DNA of 64,000 nucleotides from JADGGM01 sp027307005. GTDB lineage: Bacteria; Gemmatimonadota; Gemmatimonadetes; Gemmatimonadales; Gemmatimonadaceae. A program made the position numbers and the translations under genes. Location: positions 15,787 to 79,786 of the forward strand of contig DATIEP010000032.1 in the NCBI GenBank assembly GCA_035455745.1. Direction: 5' to 3'. The notes beneath the pieces are model-generated. The model searched no databases. It was not told the DNA's origin and was given only the letters and a program-made list of their open reading frames with translations. This document shows, piece by piece, positions 15,249-23,426 of the stretch; the first letter of the stretch is position 1, and each line of letters opens with the position of its first letter.

Positions 15249-17967
15249 AGCCCACGGTGCCGAAGCAGGCTGCTATACAATTGATGGACAGGAGCAGGCT
15301 GGGGAGCCACCGATCCTTGTCGTTGGCCCCGCGGACACGCTGCAGGAGGTCGATCTGCTGGTCGTGGGCTCGATCGAGCAGCGGGACCCGTCGGGCGAAC
15401 CGGCTGCGGAACTGCGGGAACCGCTCGGCGAGCTCCTCCTCTCCGGTGAGATGGAGCAGCGTCGTCGTCGTGCGGTGATACTCGGCGCGGATCAGACCGA
15501 GAATCGCGGCGCGCGCCTCTTCGTTCGGTACGAGCGCGGCATACGCGGCGGCGACGTCGAGGTTCACCTGGAGGAGGGTCTTTTCCGATTCGTCGACGAC
15601 GAGACGGAATACGGGCGATTCCATGAACATGCGCCGGAGGAGCGCCTCCCCACGCGGTCCGCGGATCGCGAGGAACGCATCGAGCGCGCTGCCCACGCCG
15701 TACCAGCCCGGGATGAGGTGCCGGCTCTGCGTCCAGGCGAATACCCACGGAATCGCTCGCAGATCGCCGAGCTCGCGCGTCTCGGACCGGCGCGCGGGGC
15801 GTGAGCCGAGGTTGAGGAGGCCCAGCTCGTCGACCGGCGTGGCCGCGCTGAAATACGCGAGGAAGTGCGGGTGGTGGACGAGCGCGCGATAGGCGGCATG
15901 CGCGGCGCCGGACAGCGCGTCCATGGCCTCGTCGGCGCCGGGGACGGGCGCCGCCGGCGCGCCGGGCAGCGAGTATTCCATGACGCTCGACGCGAGGAGC
16001 TCGAGTTGGTACGCGGCCGCATCGCCGTACGCGTACTTGAACGAGACCACCTCGCCCTGTTCCGTTAGGCGGAGCCGGCCGTGGATGGTGCCCGGCGGCT
16101 GCGCGGCAATGGCGCGGTGGGTCGGCGCGCCGCCGCGGCTCACCGAGCCGCCGCGCCCGTGGAAGAACGAGAGGCCAACGCCGTGCTCGGCGGTCACGCG
16201 CGCGAGGCGGGTCTGCGCCTTGTACAGCTCCCAGTTGGACGTGAGGAAGCCGCCGTCCTTGTTGGAGTCCGAATAGCCGATCATCACTTCCTGCACGCCG
16301 CCTAACGCGCGGATGCTGCGCTTGACGACCGGCACGCCGAGCAGCTCGGCGATGACGGCGGGGGCGCGGCGCAGATCCTCGATGGTCTCGAAGAGCGGGA
16401 CGATCGGGATCGTGCAGCTCTCGACACCGGCCTCGTCCACGAAGAGGCCCGCGTCCTTGGCCAGCAGGTAGGCGGCGAGCACGTCACGCGCGCCCTCGGT
16501 GCCGCTGATCACGTAGCTCCCGAAGGCGCGGCGATCGACCTCGGCGCGCGACGCGCGGATCTCGCGGAAGACATCGGCGACGTCGCTTGGCCCATCGCCC
16601 GGCGGTGCCGGCTCGTGCGGACGAGGGAGCGCGAGGGCGGCCCGAAACCAGGCGGTGTCGTTGGCGTGGTCCGGCGCGACCCCGTTCACCATGCGAGCGC
16701 ACAACGCGATGGCCGCCGGACGCAGCCGCTTCGCGTGGTCGCGCACATCCAGTCGGACGAGCGAGAACCGGAACGTTTCCACTTCGCGGCGCACCGGTCC
16801 AACCAGCGTCGCCGCGATACGGCCGCAGCGCGCTTCGGCGAGCGCGCGTTCGAGCAGACGGAGATCGGCGATCAATTCGTCGGCGGTGTCGTAGGGCGGC
16901 GCGGCTGGTGCGTCGCCGGCCGATGCGGCGAGCCGGGCCAGCATGCACGCCACCCACTGGCGGAATACCTCGCCCGGATTCCGCGCCGCGACACGGTCCG
17001 GCTCGCCGGCCCGCGACTCGGCTTCGCCTAACGCGGCGCGGAACCACTCGGGGATGCTGACGCTGCGCTCGGCGATGCTCAATCGCCTGACGAGGTCCGT
17101 CAGACGCGCGCGATATCGGCGGAGGCACGCCCGACGGTATTCGCGCACCGCGTGTCGCGTCACCGCGGGTGTGACGTGCGGATTGCCGTCGCGATCTCCA
17201 CCGATCCACGACCCGAACTCGAGTACGACCGGGATGTCGATCGGCGCGTCGGGGAATGCGGCCGCTGCCGCGTGCGCGAGCGCATCGTGCACGGCGCCGA
17301 CGGCGTCGAACAACGTGTCATCGAAGAAATGAATGCCCCAGGCCACCTCGTGTGCGACGGTCGGGCGCTCGAGGCGCAGCTCGCCGGTCATCCAGAGCAG
17401 GTCGATCTCGTCGCGCAACGCGTCGATGCACCGCGCGCGCTCGGCGGCGGTCCACACACCGGCGTCGAGCTCGACGAGCGCCCGATAAATCGTGCGGTGC
17501 TTCTCGAGCACCGTCACGCGCTTCGCTTCCGTGGGGTGCGCCGTCATCGTCGGCGTCACGTGCAGCGACGCCACCAGATCGCGCACATCTGACGCGTGCA
17601 CGCCGGCATCACGCCACCGCTCGAACACGTGCGCGAACGTGCCGGCCAGCCGCGTTGCACCCTCCTCGAGCTCGACCCGCCGCCGTGCGCGCATCGCATC
17701 GTGGAGCTCGGCGATACTCACCAGTTGGGCCCACGTGCCTAACGCCTGCAGCGAGCGGCCGATACTCGCCGGTGTCCCGCCGCGGTCGATGCGCGCGCCC
17801 CCGAGCGCCGCCGCCGCATCCGGCGCACGCGTGCCAACGACGTCCAGCAGCACCCCCACGAGCAGCGCCTCGGCATCGGACGCCGCCTTGGGCAGCTCCA
17901 TCGCCGTGGCCCCCTCGGGAATCTCCGCACGGTGGACGAGACCGGCACGCGCCGGCGCGGTCATCAT
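15247..17967 (-). CDS. ppc: Phosphoenolpyruvate carboxylase
   Basis: 906 residues, usual for the bacterial enzyme. It adds bicarbonate to PEP to give oxaloacetate. Catalytic blocks are seen in order: TMTAHPTEAKRVTVLEKH (catalytic His, near residue 140), GGDRDGNPHVTPAVT, MIGYSDSNKDGGFLTSNW, FHGRGGSVSRGG and the C-terminal INCIAACFGTVG; the last is divergent from the usual INGIAAGMRNTG, which may alter feedback control. The ATG overlaps the upstream dehydrogenase stop (ATGATGA). In the serine cycle this is the carboxylation step that feeds malate, and in Methylobacterium ppc likewise lies with the malate thiokinase and malyl-CoA lyase genes. Confidence 0.95.
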   Translation of the reverse strand: MMTAPARAGLVHRAEIPEGATAMELPKAASDAEALLVGVLLDVVGTRAPDAAAALGGARIDRGGTPASIGRSLQALGTWAQLVSIAELHDAMRARRRVELEEGATRLAGTFAHVFERWRDAGVHASDVRDLVASLHVTPTMTAHPTEAKRVTVLEKHRTIYRALVELDAGVWTAAERARCIDALRDEIDLLWMTGELRLERPTVAHEVAWGIHFFDDTLFDAVGAVHDALAHAAAAAFPDAPIDIPVVLEFGSWIGGDRDGNPHVTPAVTRHAVREYRRACLRRYRARLTDLVRRLSIAERSVSIPEWFRAALGEAESRAGEPDRVAARNPGEVFRQWVACMLARLAASAGDAPAAPPYDTADELIADLRLLERALAEARCGRIAATLVGPVRREVETFRFSLVRLDVRDHAKRLRPAAIALCARMVNGVAPDHANDTAWFRAALALPRPHEPAPPGDGPSDVADVFREIRASRAEVDRRAFGSYVISGTEGARDVLAAYLLAKDAGLFVDEAGVESCTIPIVPLFETIEDLRRAPAVIAELLGVPVVKRSIRALGGVQEVMIGYSDSNKDGGFLTSNWELYKAQTRLARVTAEHGVGLSFFHGRGGSVSRGGAPTHRAIAAQPPGTIHGRLRLTEQGEVVSFKYAYGDAAAYQLELLASSVMEYSLPGAPAAPVPGADEAMDALSGAAHAAYRALVHHPHFLAYFSAATPVDELGLLNLGSRPARRSETRELGDLRAIPWVFAWTQSRHLIPGWYGVGSALDAFLAIRGPRGEALLRRMFMESPVFRLVVDESEKTLLQVNLDVAAAYAALVPNEEARAAILGLIRAEYHRTTTTLLHLTGEEELAERFPQFRSRFARRVPLLDRAHDQQIDLLQRVRGANDKDRWLPSLLLSINCIAACFGTVG

Positions 17968-18932
17968 GCCACCCGGTCGAGCGGCGCGCCGCCGTCGAAG
18001 AACGCGGCGAGATTGTCCACGGCGCGGTTGCCCATCGCCACCCGTGTCTCGTCCGTGGCGCTGCCGAGGTGCGGGAGCAGCACGACGTTGTCCATGGCGA
18101 GCAGCTCGCGCGACACCGAGGGCTCGCGCTCGTACACGTCCAGTCCCGCGCCGGCGATTGTTCGCTCCTGCAACGCGCGAACGAGCGCCGCTTCATCCAC
18201 CACATCGCCGCGCGCGGTGTTGATGAGGAACGCCCCCGGCCGCATCGCCGCCAACCGCTCGGCGTTCATCAGGTGCTTCGTGTCGGGCGTGGCCGGGCAA
18301 TGGAGCGACACGAAGTCGCTCTCGTGGAGCACCTCTTCGATGGACCGACGACGCTCGGCGCCTAACGACGCGGCGTCGTCGCCGGGGGATGGATCGTGCC
18401 ACAACACGCGCATGCGGAAACCGCCGCGCGCGCGGGCCGCCACCGCGCGGCCGATGCGCCCGAATCCGATGAGGCCGAGCGTCTTGCCGGCCACGCGGGT
18501 GCCCAACATTTGGGTCGGGCGCCAACCGGTCCACGCGCCCGCGCGTACGAGGCGCTCGCCCTCGCCGGTGCGCCGCGCCACCATGAGCAGCAGAGTGATC
18601 GCGAGATCCGCCGTGTCGTCGGTGAGCACGTCCGGCGTGTTGGTCACGATCACGCCGTTCCGGCGCGCGGCGGCCACGTCGATGTTGTTGTATCCGACGC
18701 CGAAGGTGGATACGATCCGCACGCGCCGCCCCGGCGTGCCAAACAGATCGGCCGTGATGCGGTCGGTCACCGTGGGCAGGAGCGCGTCGGCATCGCGCAT
18801 CGCGCCGGCCAGCGCCGCGTCGTCGAGCGGCGCGTCGGCCGCGTTGAGCCGCGCGTCGAACAAGGAGCGCAGCCGCTGCTCGACCGGGGGCGGCAATCGG
18901 CGCGTGACGACCACCGTTGGGCGGGCGCTCAT
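17964..18932 (-). CDS. Hydroxypyruvate/glyoxylate reductase (D-2-hydroxyacid dehydrogenase)
   Basis: 322 residues. The family reduces 2-oxoacids to D-2-hydroxyacids with NAD(P)H. It has the Rossmann motif LGLIGFGRIGRAVAARARG near residue 150, the catalytic Arg region LINTARGDVVDE, the Glu region GLDVYEREP and the catalytic His in LLPHLGSATDETR. STFGVGYNNIDVAAARR is the substrate loop of GyaR/HprA-type enzymes. In this cluster it would convert hydroxypyruvate to D-glycerate for the glycerate kinase. Its ATG sits four bases inside the upstream gene and its stop overlaps ppc. Confidence 0.88.
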   Translation of the reverse strand: MSARPTVVVTRRLPPPVEQRLRSLFDARLNAADAPLDDAALAGAMRDADALLPTVTDRITADLFGTPGRRVRIVSTFGVGYNNIDVAAARRNGVIVTNTPDVLTDDTADLAITLLLMVARRTGEGERLVRAGAWTGWRPTQMLGTRVAGKTLGLIGFGRIGRAVAARARGGFRMRVLWHDPSPGDDAASLGAERRRSIEEVLHESDFVSLHCPATPDTKHLMNAERLAAMRPGAFLINTARGDVVDEAALVRALQERTIAGAGLDVYEREPSVSRELLAMDNVVLLPHLGSATDETRVAMGNRAVDNLAAFFDGGAPLDRVA

Positions 18933-19843
18933 GCGTGCACCGCCATGGCTCCCGGGCCCTCGCGCGTGAGCGCCAGCGCCATCGCCGCGCCTAACTCAGC
19001 CGGACTCGGCGCGACCACGAGCCCCGAGGCACGCATGATCGCCGCCTTCTCGGCGGCGCTGTCGCCGAAGGCGCTGATGATGGCGCCGGCGTGTCCCATG
19101 CGCCGGCCGGCCGGCGCCGTGAGGCCTGCCACGTACCCGACCACCGGCTTCGACATGTGGTCGCGCACGAACAAGGACGCCTCGGCTTCCTGCGGGCCGC
19201 CGATCTCGCCGATCATCATCACGGCGTCGGTGTCGTCGTCCTCCTCGAACAGCGCCAGGATGTCGACGAAGGAGCTGCCGTTGATCGGATCGCCGCCGAT
19301 CCCGACACTGGAGGTGACGCCGAGTCCGACTGCTTGCATCTGCGACGCGGCCTCGTAGCCTAACGTACCGGACCGGGACACGATGCCGATCCGCCCGCGC
19401 GTGTAGATGTGCCCGGGCATGATGCCGATCATCGCGCGCCCGGCGCTGATGACACCCGCGCAGTTCGGTCCGATGAGCACCGGTTTGCGCTCGCGCGGAT
19501 ATCGCCGCATGTAGCGTTTGACGCGGATCATGTCCTGCGCCGGGATGCCGTCAGTAATGCAGACGATGAGCCGGACGCCCGCGTCGGCGGCTTCCATGAT
19601 CGCATCGGCGCAGAACGGAGCCGGCACGAAGATTCCGCTCGCCGTCGCGCCGGTGGCGCGCACCGCTGCTTTCACCGTGTCGAACACCGGGAGGCCGAGG
19701 TGCCGCGCGCCGCCCTTGCCCGGCGTCACACCGCCGACGAGCCGCGTGCCGTATGCGAGCGCTTCGCGCGCGTGGAACGTCGCCTTGTCGCCCGTAAAAC
19801 CCTGGAAAATCACCGGTGTGGTTTCATCGATGAGGATGCTCAT
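18929..19843 (-). CDS. mtkB: Malate-CoA ligase (malate thiokinase) alpha subunit
   Basis: 304 residues, homologous to succinyl-CoA synthetase alpha (SucD). CoA-binding start FQGFTGDKATFHAREALAYG, VGGVTPGKGG, and the phospho-histidine site GRRMGHAGAIIS near residue 255 are present, with SRSGTLGYEAASQMQ in the middle. Sequence alone cannot separate malate from succinate activation. Context decides: it sits between malyl-CoA lyase and PEP carboxylase, as mtkB does in serine-cycle methylotrophs. Malate plus CoA plus ATP gives malyl-CoA. Its start overlaps the beta subunit stop as TGATG. Confidence 0.88.
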   Translation of the reverse strand: MSILIDETTPVIFQGFTGDKATFHAREALAYGTRLVGGVTPGKGGARHLGLPVFDTVKAAVRATGATASGIFVPAPFCADAIMEAADAGVRLIVCITDGIPAQDMIRVKRYMRRYPRERKPVLIGPNCAGVISAGRAMIGIMPGHIYTRGRIGIVSRSGTLGYEAASQMQAVGLGVTSSVGIGGDPINGSSFVDILALFEEDDDTDAVMMIGEIGGPQEAEASLFVRDHMSKPVVGYVAGLTAPAGRRMGHAGAIISAFGDSAAEKAAIMRASGLVVAPSPAELGAAMALALTREGPGAMAVHA

Positions 19844-21048
19844 CAGGCTGCTCCCCTGGTTGCTCCGTTAGGCGCCTGGTCGTAGCTGCGCTCGAGCGCG
19901 AGCACCGCCTGGCGCGCCGCGTCCGCGAGGTCGTCCGCCGCGACGATGCGGAGACCGCTCTCGCGCAGAATCCGGCGCCCCTCCTCGACGTTCGTCCCGG
20001 CCAGCCGCGTGACGACCGGAACCGGCAGGCTCATCGACCCGGCCGCCTGAACGATACCCTGCGCGACCCAATCGCACCGGTTGATGCCGGCAAAGATGTT
20101 CACCAGCACCACCCGCACGCGCGGATCTGAGAGCACGAGTCGGAACGCCGCGGCCACGCGCTCCGGCGACGCGCCGCCGCCGATGTCGAGAAAGTTGGCC
20201 GGCTCGCCGCCCGCGTGCTTGATCATGTCCATCGTCGCCATCGCGAGGCCCGCACCGTTCACGATGCAGCCGATCGCGCCCTCCAGCGCGATGTAGCTCA
20301 GCCCGTATTTCGACGCCTCCGCGTCGCGCGGGTCCTCCTCGGCGTAGTCGCGCAGTTCGCTAACGTTGGGCCGGCGAAAGAGCGCGTTGTCGTCGAACGT
20401 CATCTTCGCATCCAGCGCCAGCACCTTGCCGGCGGCCGTCACCGCGAGCGGGTTGATCTCGACCATCGTTGCATCCAGGTCGCGAAACGCCTTGTATGCG
20501 CCCATGATCGCCTTCACCGCCTGGTGCACCTCGGACGGACGGACGCCGAGTCCGAAGGCCAGCTCGCGCGCCTGGAACGGCTGCATGCCGACGGCCGGCT
20601 CGATCACCTCGCGCATGATGGTGTCCGGACGGTCGCGCGCGATCTCCTCGATCTCGACGCCGCCTTCCGGCGCCGCGACGACGCACACGCGCTCTTCGCG
20701 CCGGTCGAGTACGAGGCCCAGGTAGATCTCGCGCGCGATGGCCACGGCTTCCTCGACGTACAACCGGTGCACCACCTTGCCGGCCGGTCCCGTCTGGTGC
20801 GTGACCAGCCGCTTGCCTAACAAGTCGCCGGCGGCCACGCGCACCTCGTGCTCGCTCTCGCAGACCTTCACGCCGCCGGCCCGGCCGCGCGCGCCCGAAT
20901 GGATCTGCGCCTTCACCATCCACCGCGACCCGCCGATTTCCTCGGCGCGAAACCTGGCCTGCTCCGCGCTGTATGCCACGCCGCCGCGGGGGACGGGAAC
21001 GCCGAAGTTGGCGAGGAGCTCCTTGGCCTGATATTCGTGAATGTCCAT
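19843..21048 (-). CDS. mtkA: Malate-CoA ligase (malate thiokinase) beta subunit
   Basis: 401 residues from the canonical start MDIHEYQAKELLANFGVPVP; the open frame extends to 22125 but that part is antiphase to malyl-CoA lyase. ATP-grasp features include RWMVKAQIHSGARGRAGGVK, the conserved block NPLAVTAAGKVLALDAKMTFDD, and NGAGLAMATMDMIKHAGGEP. NFLDIGGGASPERV and NIFAGINRCDWVAQGI are subunit-interface and CoA-ligase signatures. Remembered Methylobacterium MtkA is close along its whole length. With the alpha subunit it makes malyl-CoA. The last codons contain a GCCTAAC word read as Pro-Asn. Confidence 0.9.
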   Translation of the reverse strand: MDIHEYQAKELLANFGVPVPRGGVAYSAEQARFRAEEIGGSRWMVKAQIHSGARGRAGGVKVCESEHEVRVAAGDLLGKRLVTHQTGPAGKVVHRLYVEEAVAIAREIYLGLVLDRREERVCVVAAPEGGVEIEEIARDRPDTIMREVIEPAVGMQPFQARELAFGLGVRPSEVHQAVKAIMGAYKAFRDLDATMVEINPLAVTAAGKVLALDAKMTFDDNALFRRPNVSELRDYAEEDPRDAEASKYGLSYIALEGAIGCIVNGAGLAMATMDMIKHAGGEPANFLDIGGGASPERVAAAFRLVLSDPRVRVVLVNIFAGINRCDWVAQGIVQAAGSMSLPVPVVTRLAGTNVEEGRRILRESGLRIVAADDLADAARQAVLALERSYDQAPNGATRGAA

Positions 21049-21110
21049 GGCGTATCCGAGCGAGTGAAGGGAGTGGAGCGCGGTACCGCTCGCGCGGACG
21101 CGCCAGACCA

Positions 21111-22073
21111 TCAGCCGGGCACGCCGGCTGGCGCGCCATCGGTCGCCAGCGATGCGGCGAGCGCCACGATGTTCTGCGCCATACGGGCCGATGCCGCGTC
21201 GATCATCTTGCCGTCCAGTTGGGCGGCGCCGCGTCCGTGCGCTTCGGCCTCGACGATCGCGTCGAGGATGCGGCGCGCCCGGTCGACCTCGGCATCCGAC
21301 GGCGTGAAGATCGCGTTGGCCGCGCCGATCTGGGCGGGATGGATCGCCCATTTGCCCTCGCAGCCTAACGCAGCGGCGCGGCGTGCCGCGGCGGCGTATC
21401 CGTCGGCGTCCGCGAAGTCGCCGAACGGGCCGTCGATCGCGCGCACCCCGTGGGCGCGGCACGCGACCACCAGGCGCGAGATGCCGTAGTGCCATTGGTC
21501 GCCCGGATAGTCCGGCGTGAGGCCGCCGATGCTGGTCGTGCGCGCCCGCACGCTCGCGGCGTAGTCGGCAACGCCGAAGTGCATCGCTTCGAGGCGCGGG
21601 CTGGACGCCGCGATGGCCTCGACGTTGGACATGCCTAACGCAGTCTCGATGAGCACCTCGATGCCGATGCGGCGCGGGATGCGCACCGCGTGCTCGATCT
21701 GCGTGAGCAGCGCGTCGACGAGGTAGACGTCGGCCGGCACCCCCACTTTCGGCACGAGAATCGTGTCGATGCGGTGCCCCGCGCGCTCCACCACGTCGAT
21801 GAGGTCGCGATACATGTAGTGCGTGTCGATGCCGTTGATGCGCACCGATACGGTCTTCCGATGCGCGCGCCAATCGATGCCGTTGAGGGCGGCGATCACG
21901 TTGTCCCGCGCGCGTTCCTTGTCGGGCGGCGCGACGGCGTCCTCGAGGTCGAGGAAGACGTAGTCGGCCGGGCCCGCCGCGGCCTTCTCGAACAACTCGG
22001 GCCGCGAGCCCGGAACGGCCAGCTCGCTGCGCTGGAGGCGCACGCGCGCGGGGTCGGCGCGGGTGTGGCTCAT
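21111..22073 (-). CDS. mcl: L-malyl-CoA/beta-methylmalyl-CoA lyase
   Basis: 320 residues, CitE-like TIM barrel. It cleaves malyl-CoA to acetyl-CoA and glyoxylate, the step that regenerates the glyoxylate acceptor of the serine cycle. Marks: LQRSELAVPGSRPELFEKAA at the start, DYVFLDLEDAVAPPDKERAR (metal-binding Glu/Asp), VSVRINGIDTHYMYRD (CoA and substrate Arg), ILVPKVGVPADVYLVD, IEVLIETALGMSNVEAIA (metal Glu) and EGKWAIHPAQIGAAN. The match to Methylobacterium MclA in these blocks is strong. The ATG overlaps the aminotransferase stop (ATGA); 62 bases separate it from mtkA. Confidence 0.92.
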   Translation of the reverse strand: MSHTRADPARVRLQRSELAVPGSRPELFEKAAAGPADYVFLDLEDAVAPPDKERARDNVIAALNGIDWRAHRKTVSVRINGIDTHYMYRDLIDVVERAGHRIDTILVPKVGVPADVYLVDALLTQIEHAVRIPRRIGIEVLIETALGMSNVEAIAASSPRLEAMHFGVADYAASVRARTTSIGGLTPDYPGDQWHYGISRLVVACRAHGVRAIDGPFGDFADADGYAAAARRAAALGCEGKWAIHPAQIGAANAIFTPSDAEVDRARRILDAIVEAEAHGRGAAQLDGKMIDAASARMAQNIVALAASLATDGAPAGVPG

Positions 22074-23326
22074 CGCACCACCGCCATGCGCTCGCGTGAC
22101 GGCGACGCGGCCCTGGGCTGCGCATCGGGCGAGCCGGCGCCGTCGCGCGGAGCCAGTGGCGCCGCCGTGGCGCGGAACCAGTCCTGTGCCGCGGCCACGC
22201 CGCTGCCGAACGTGATCGGGATGCCGACGTCGCGCAGGGCCAGCTCCACCCCGGCCAACGCGCCCAGCAGCATCAGCTCGTTGAGATCGCCCAGATGGCC
22301 GATGCGGAACAGCTTCCCCGCCATGCGGCTCAAGCCCGCGCCTAACGCAAGATCGTAGCGGCGGTACGCGACGTCGATCACCGCTGCGCCGTCGATGCCC
22401 GGCGGCACCATCACGGCGCTCACGGTGTCCGACGCCCACGTGGGTTCCGTGGCGCACAGCGACAGGCCCCAGGCGCGCACCGCCGCTCGGCAGCCCTCAG
22501 CCAGCCGGTGGTGCCGCGCATGGATCGCGTCGAGCCCCTCCTCGAAGATGATATCCAGCGACTCCCGAAGACCATACAGCAGCGGCACCGATGGCGTGTA
22601 CGGGAAGTAGCCGCCCGCGTTGGCCGTCATCATGTCGCCCAGGTCGAAGAACACGCGCGCACACCGCGCCGATTCCCGCTTGGCCAGCGCCCGCCGGCTC
22701 ATGCCTAACAGGCCCAACCCGGCCGGCAGCATGAAGCCCTTCTGCGATCCGGTGATCGCCGCGTCCACGCCCCACGCATCCATCTCGAACGGGAGACTCA
22801 CCAGGCCGCTCACGGTGTCCACGTACAGCAGGGCCGGGTGATGCGCGGCATCGATCGCGCGGCGCACCGCGGCGATGTCGCTCGTGACGCCGGTCGCCGT
22901 CTCGTTGTGCACCACGAGCACCCCCTTGATCTCGTGGTTCGCATCGGCGCGCAGCGCATCCTCGATGCGCTGCGGATTCGCGCCCGTCCCCCACTCCTCG
23001 TCCTGTACATCGACCCGAAGGCCCAGTCGTTGGGCGCAGTCGATGAACAGGTGGCCGAACTGGCCGTATCGCGACGCCAGCACGCGATCGCCCGGTGACA
23101 GCGTGTTGGCGAGCGCGGCTTCCCACATGCCCGTACCCGTGGCCGGGAACACGAAACACTGGCCCTCTTCCGTGCGAAACACGCGCCGGAGGTCGGAGAG
23201 AATGGGCCGCGTGAGCGAGGGGAACGACGACGAACGGTGATCCTCCATCGCCCGATGCATCGCGCGGAGAATCCGGTCAGGCGTGTTCGTTGGTCCGGGG
23301 ACGAACAAGGCGTTGCGTCCGGGCAT
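22070..23326 (-). CDS. sgaA: Serine--glyoxylate aminotransferase
   Basis: 418 residues, fold-type I PLP enzyme of the class V/AGXT group. It moves the amino group of serine to glyoxylate, giving hydroxypyruvate and glycine. The start ALFVPGPTNTPDRILRAMHR is typical, and VFPATGTGMWEAALAN binds the PLP phosphate. VDTVSGLVSLPFEMDAWGVD holds the PLP Asp, and the PLP lysine is in AITGSQKGFMLPAGLGLL near residue 195. A C-terminal extension of about 30 residues is low-complexity. It is the first gene of the serine-cycle train; its promoter must lie in the 100-base gap shared with glycerate kinase. Confidence 0.93.
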   Translation of the reverse strand: MPGRNALFVPGPTNTPDRILRAMHRAMEDHRSSSFPSLTRPILSDLRRVFRTEEGQCFVFPATGTGMWEAALANTLSPGDRVLASRYGQFGHLFIDCAQRLGLRVDVQDEEWGTGANPQRIEDALRADANHEIKGVLVVHNETATGVTSDIAAVRRAIDAAHHPALLYVDTVSGLVSLPFEMDAWGVDAAITGSQKGFMLPAGLGLLGMSRRALAKRESARCARVFFDLGDMMTANAGGYFPYTPSVPLLYGLRESLDIIFEEGLDAIHARHHRLAEGCRAAVRAWGLSLCATEPTWASDTVSAVMVPPGIDGAAVIDVAYRRYDLALGAGLSRMAGKLFRIGHLGDLNELMLLGALAGVELALRDVGIPITFGSGVAAAQDWFRATAAPLAPRDGAGSPDAQPRAASPSRERMAVVR

Positions 23327-23426
23327 GGGTCAGTCCTCGCGCTGAATGAGAAGAGATGACGAATCGCGCACCGACGATGCGTGCGCGCACTCGCGCGCCG
23401 CGCCCGAATACGCGATCATTGATGAC
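23327..23426. promoter_or_regulatory. Divergent promoter region of the serine-cycle genes
   Basis: A 100-base gap separates the start of serine-glyoxylate aminotransferase (minus strand) from the likely GTG of glycerate kinase (plus strand). Both directions must be driven from here, so coordinate control of the two halves of the pathway is likely. I see no clear -35/-10 pair or operator palindrome. Confidence 0.35.

Noticed and set aside
17256..18365. A 369-residue plus-strand frame.
   Set aside because: Arg/Ala/Pro-rich shadow of ppc and the hydroxyacid dehydrogenase on the opposite strand.
19843..22125. A 760-residue minus-strand protein containing MtkA.
   Set aside because: The upstream 360 residues are another frame of malyl-CoA lyase; the canonical start MDIHEYQ is at 21048.
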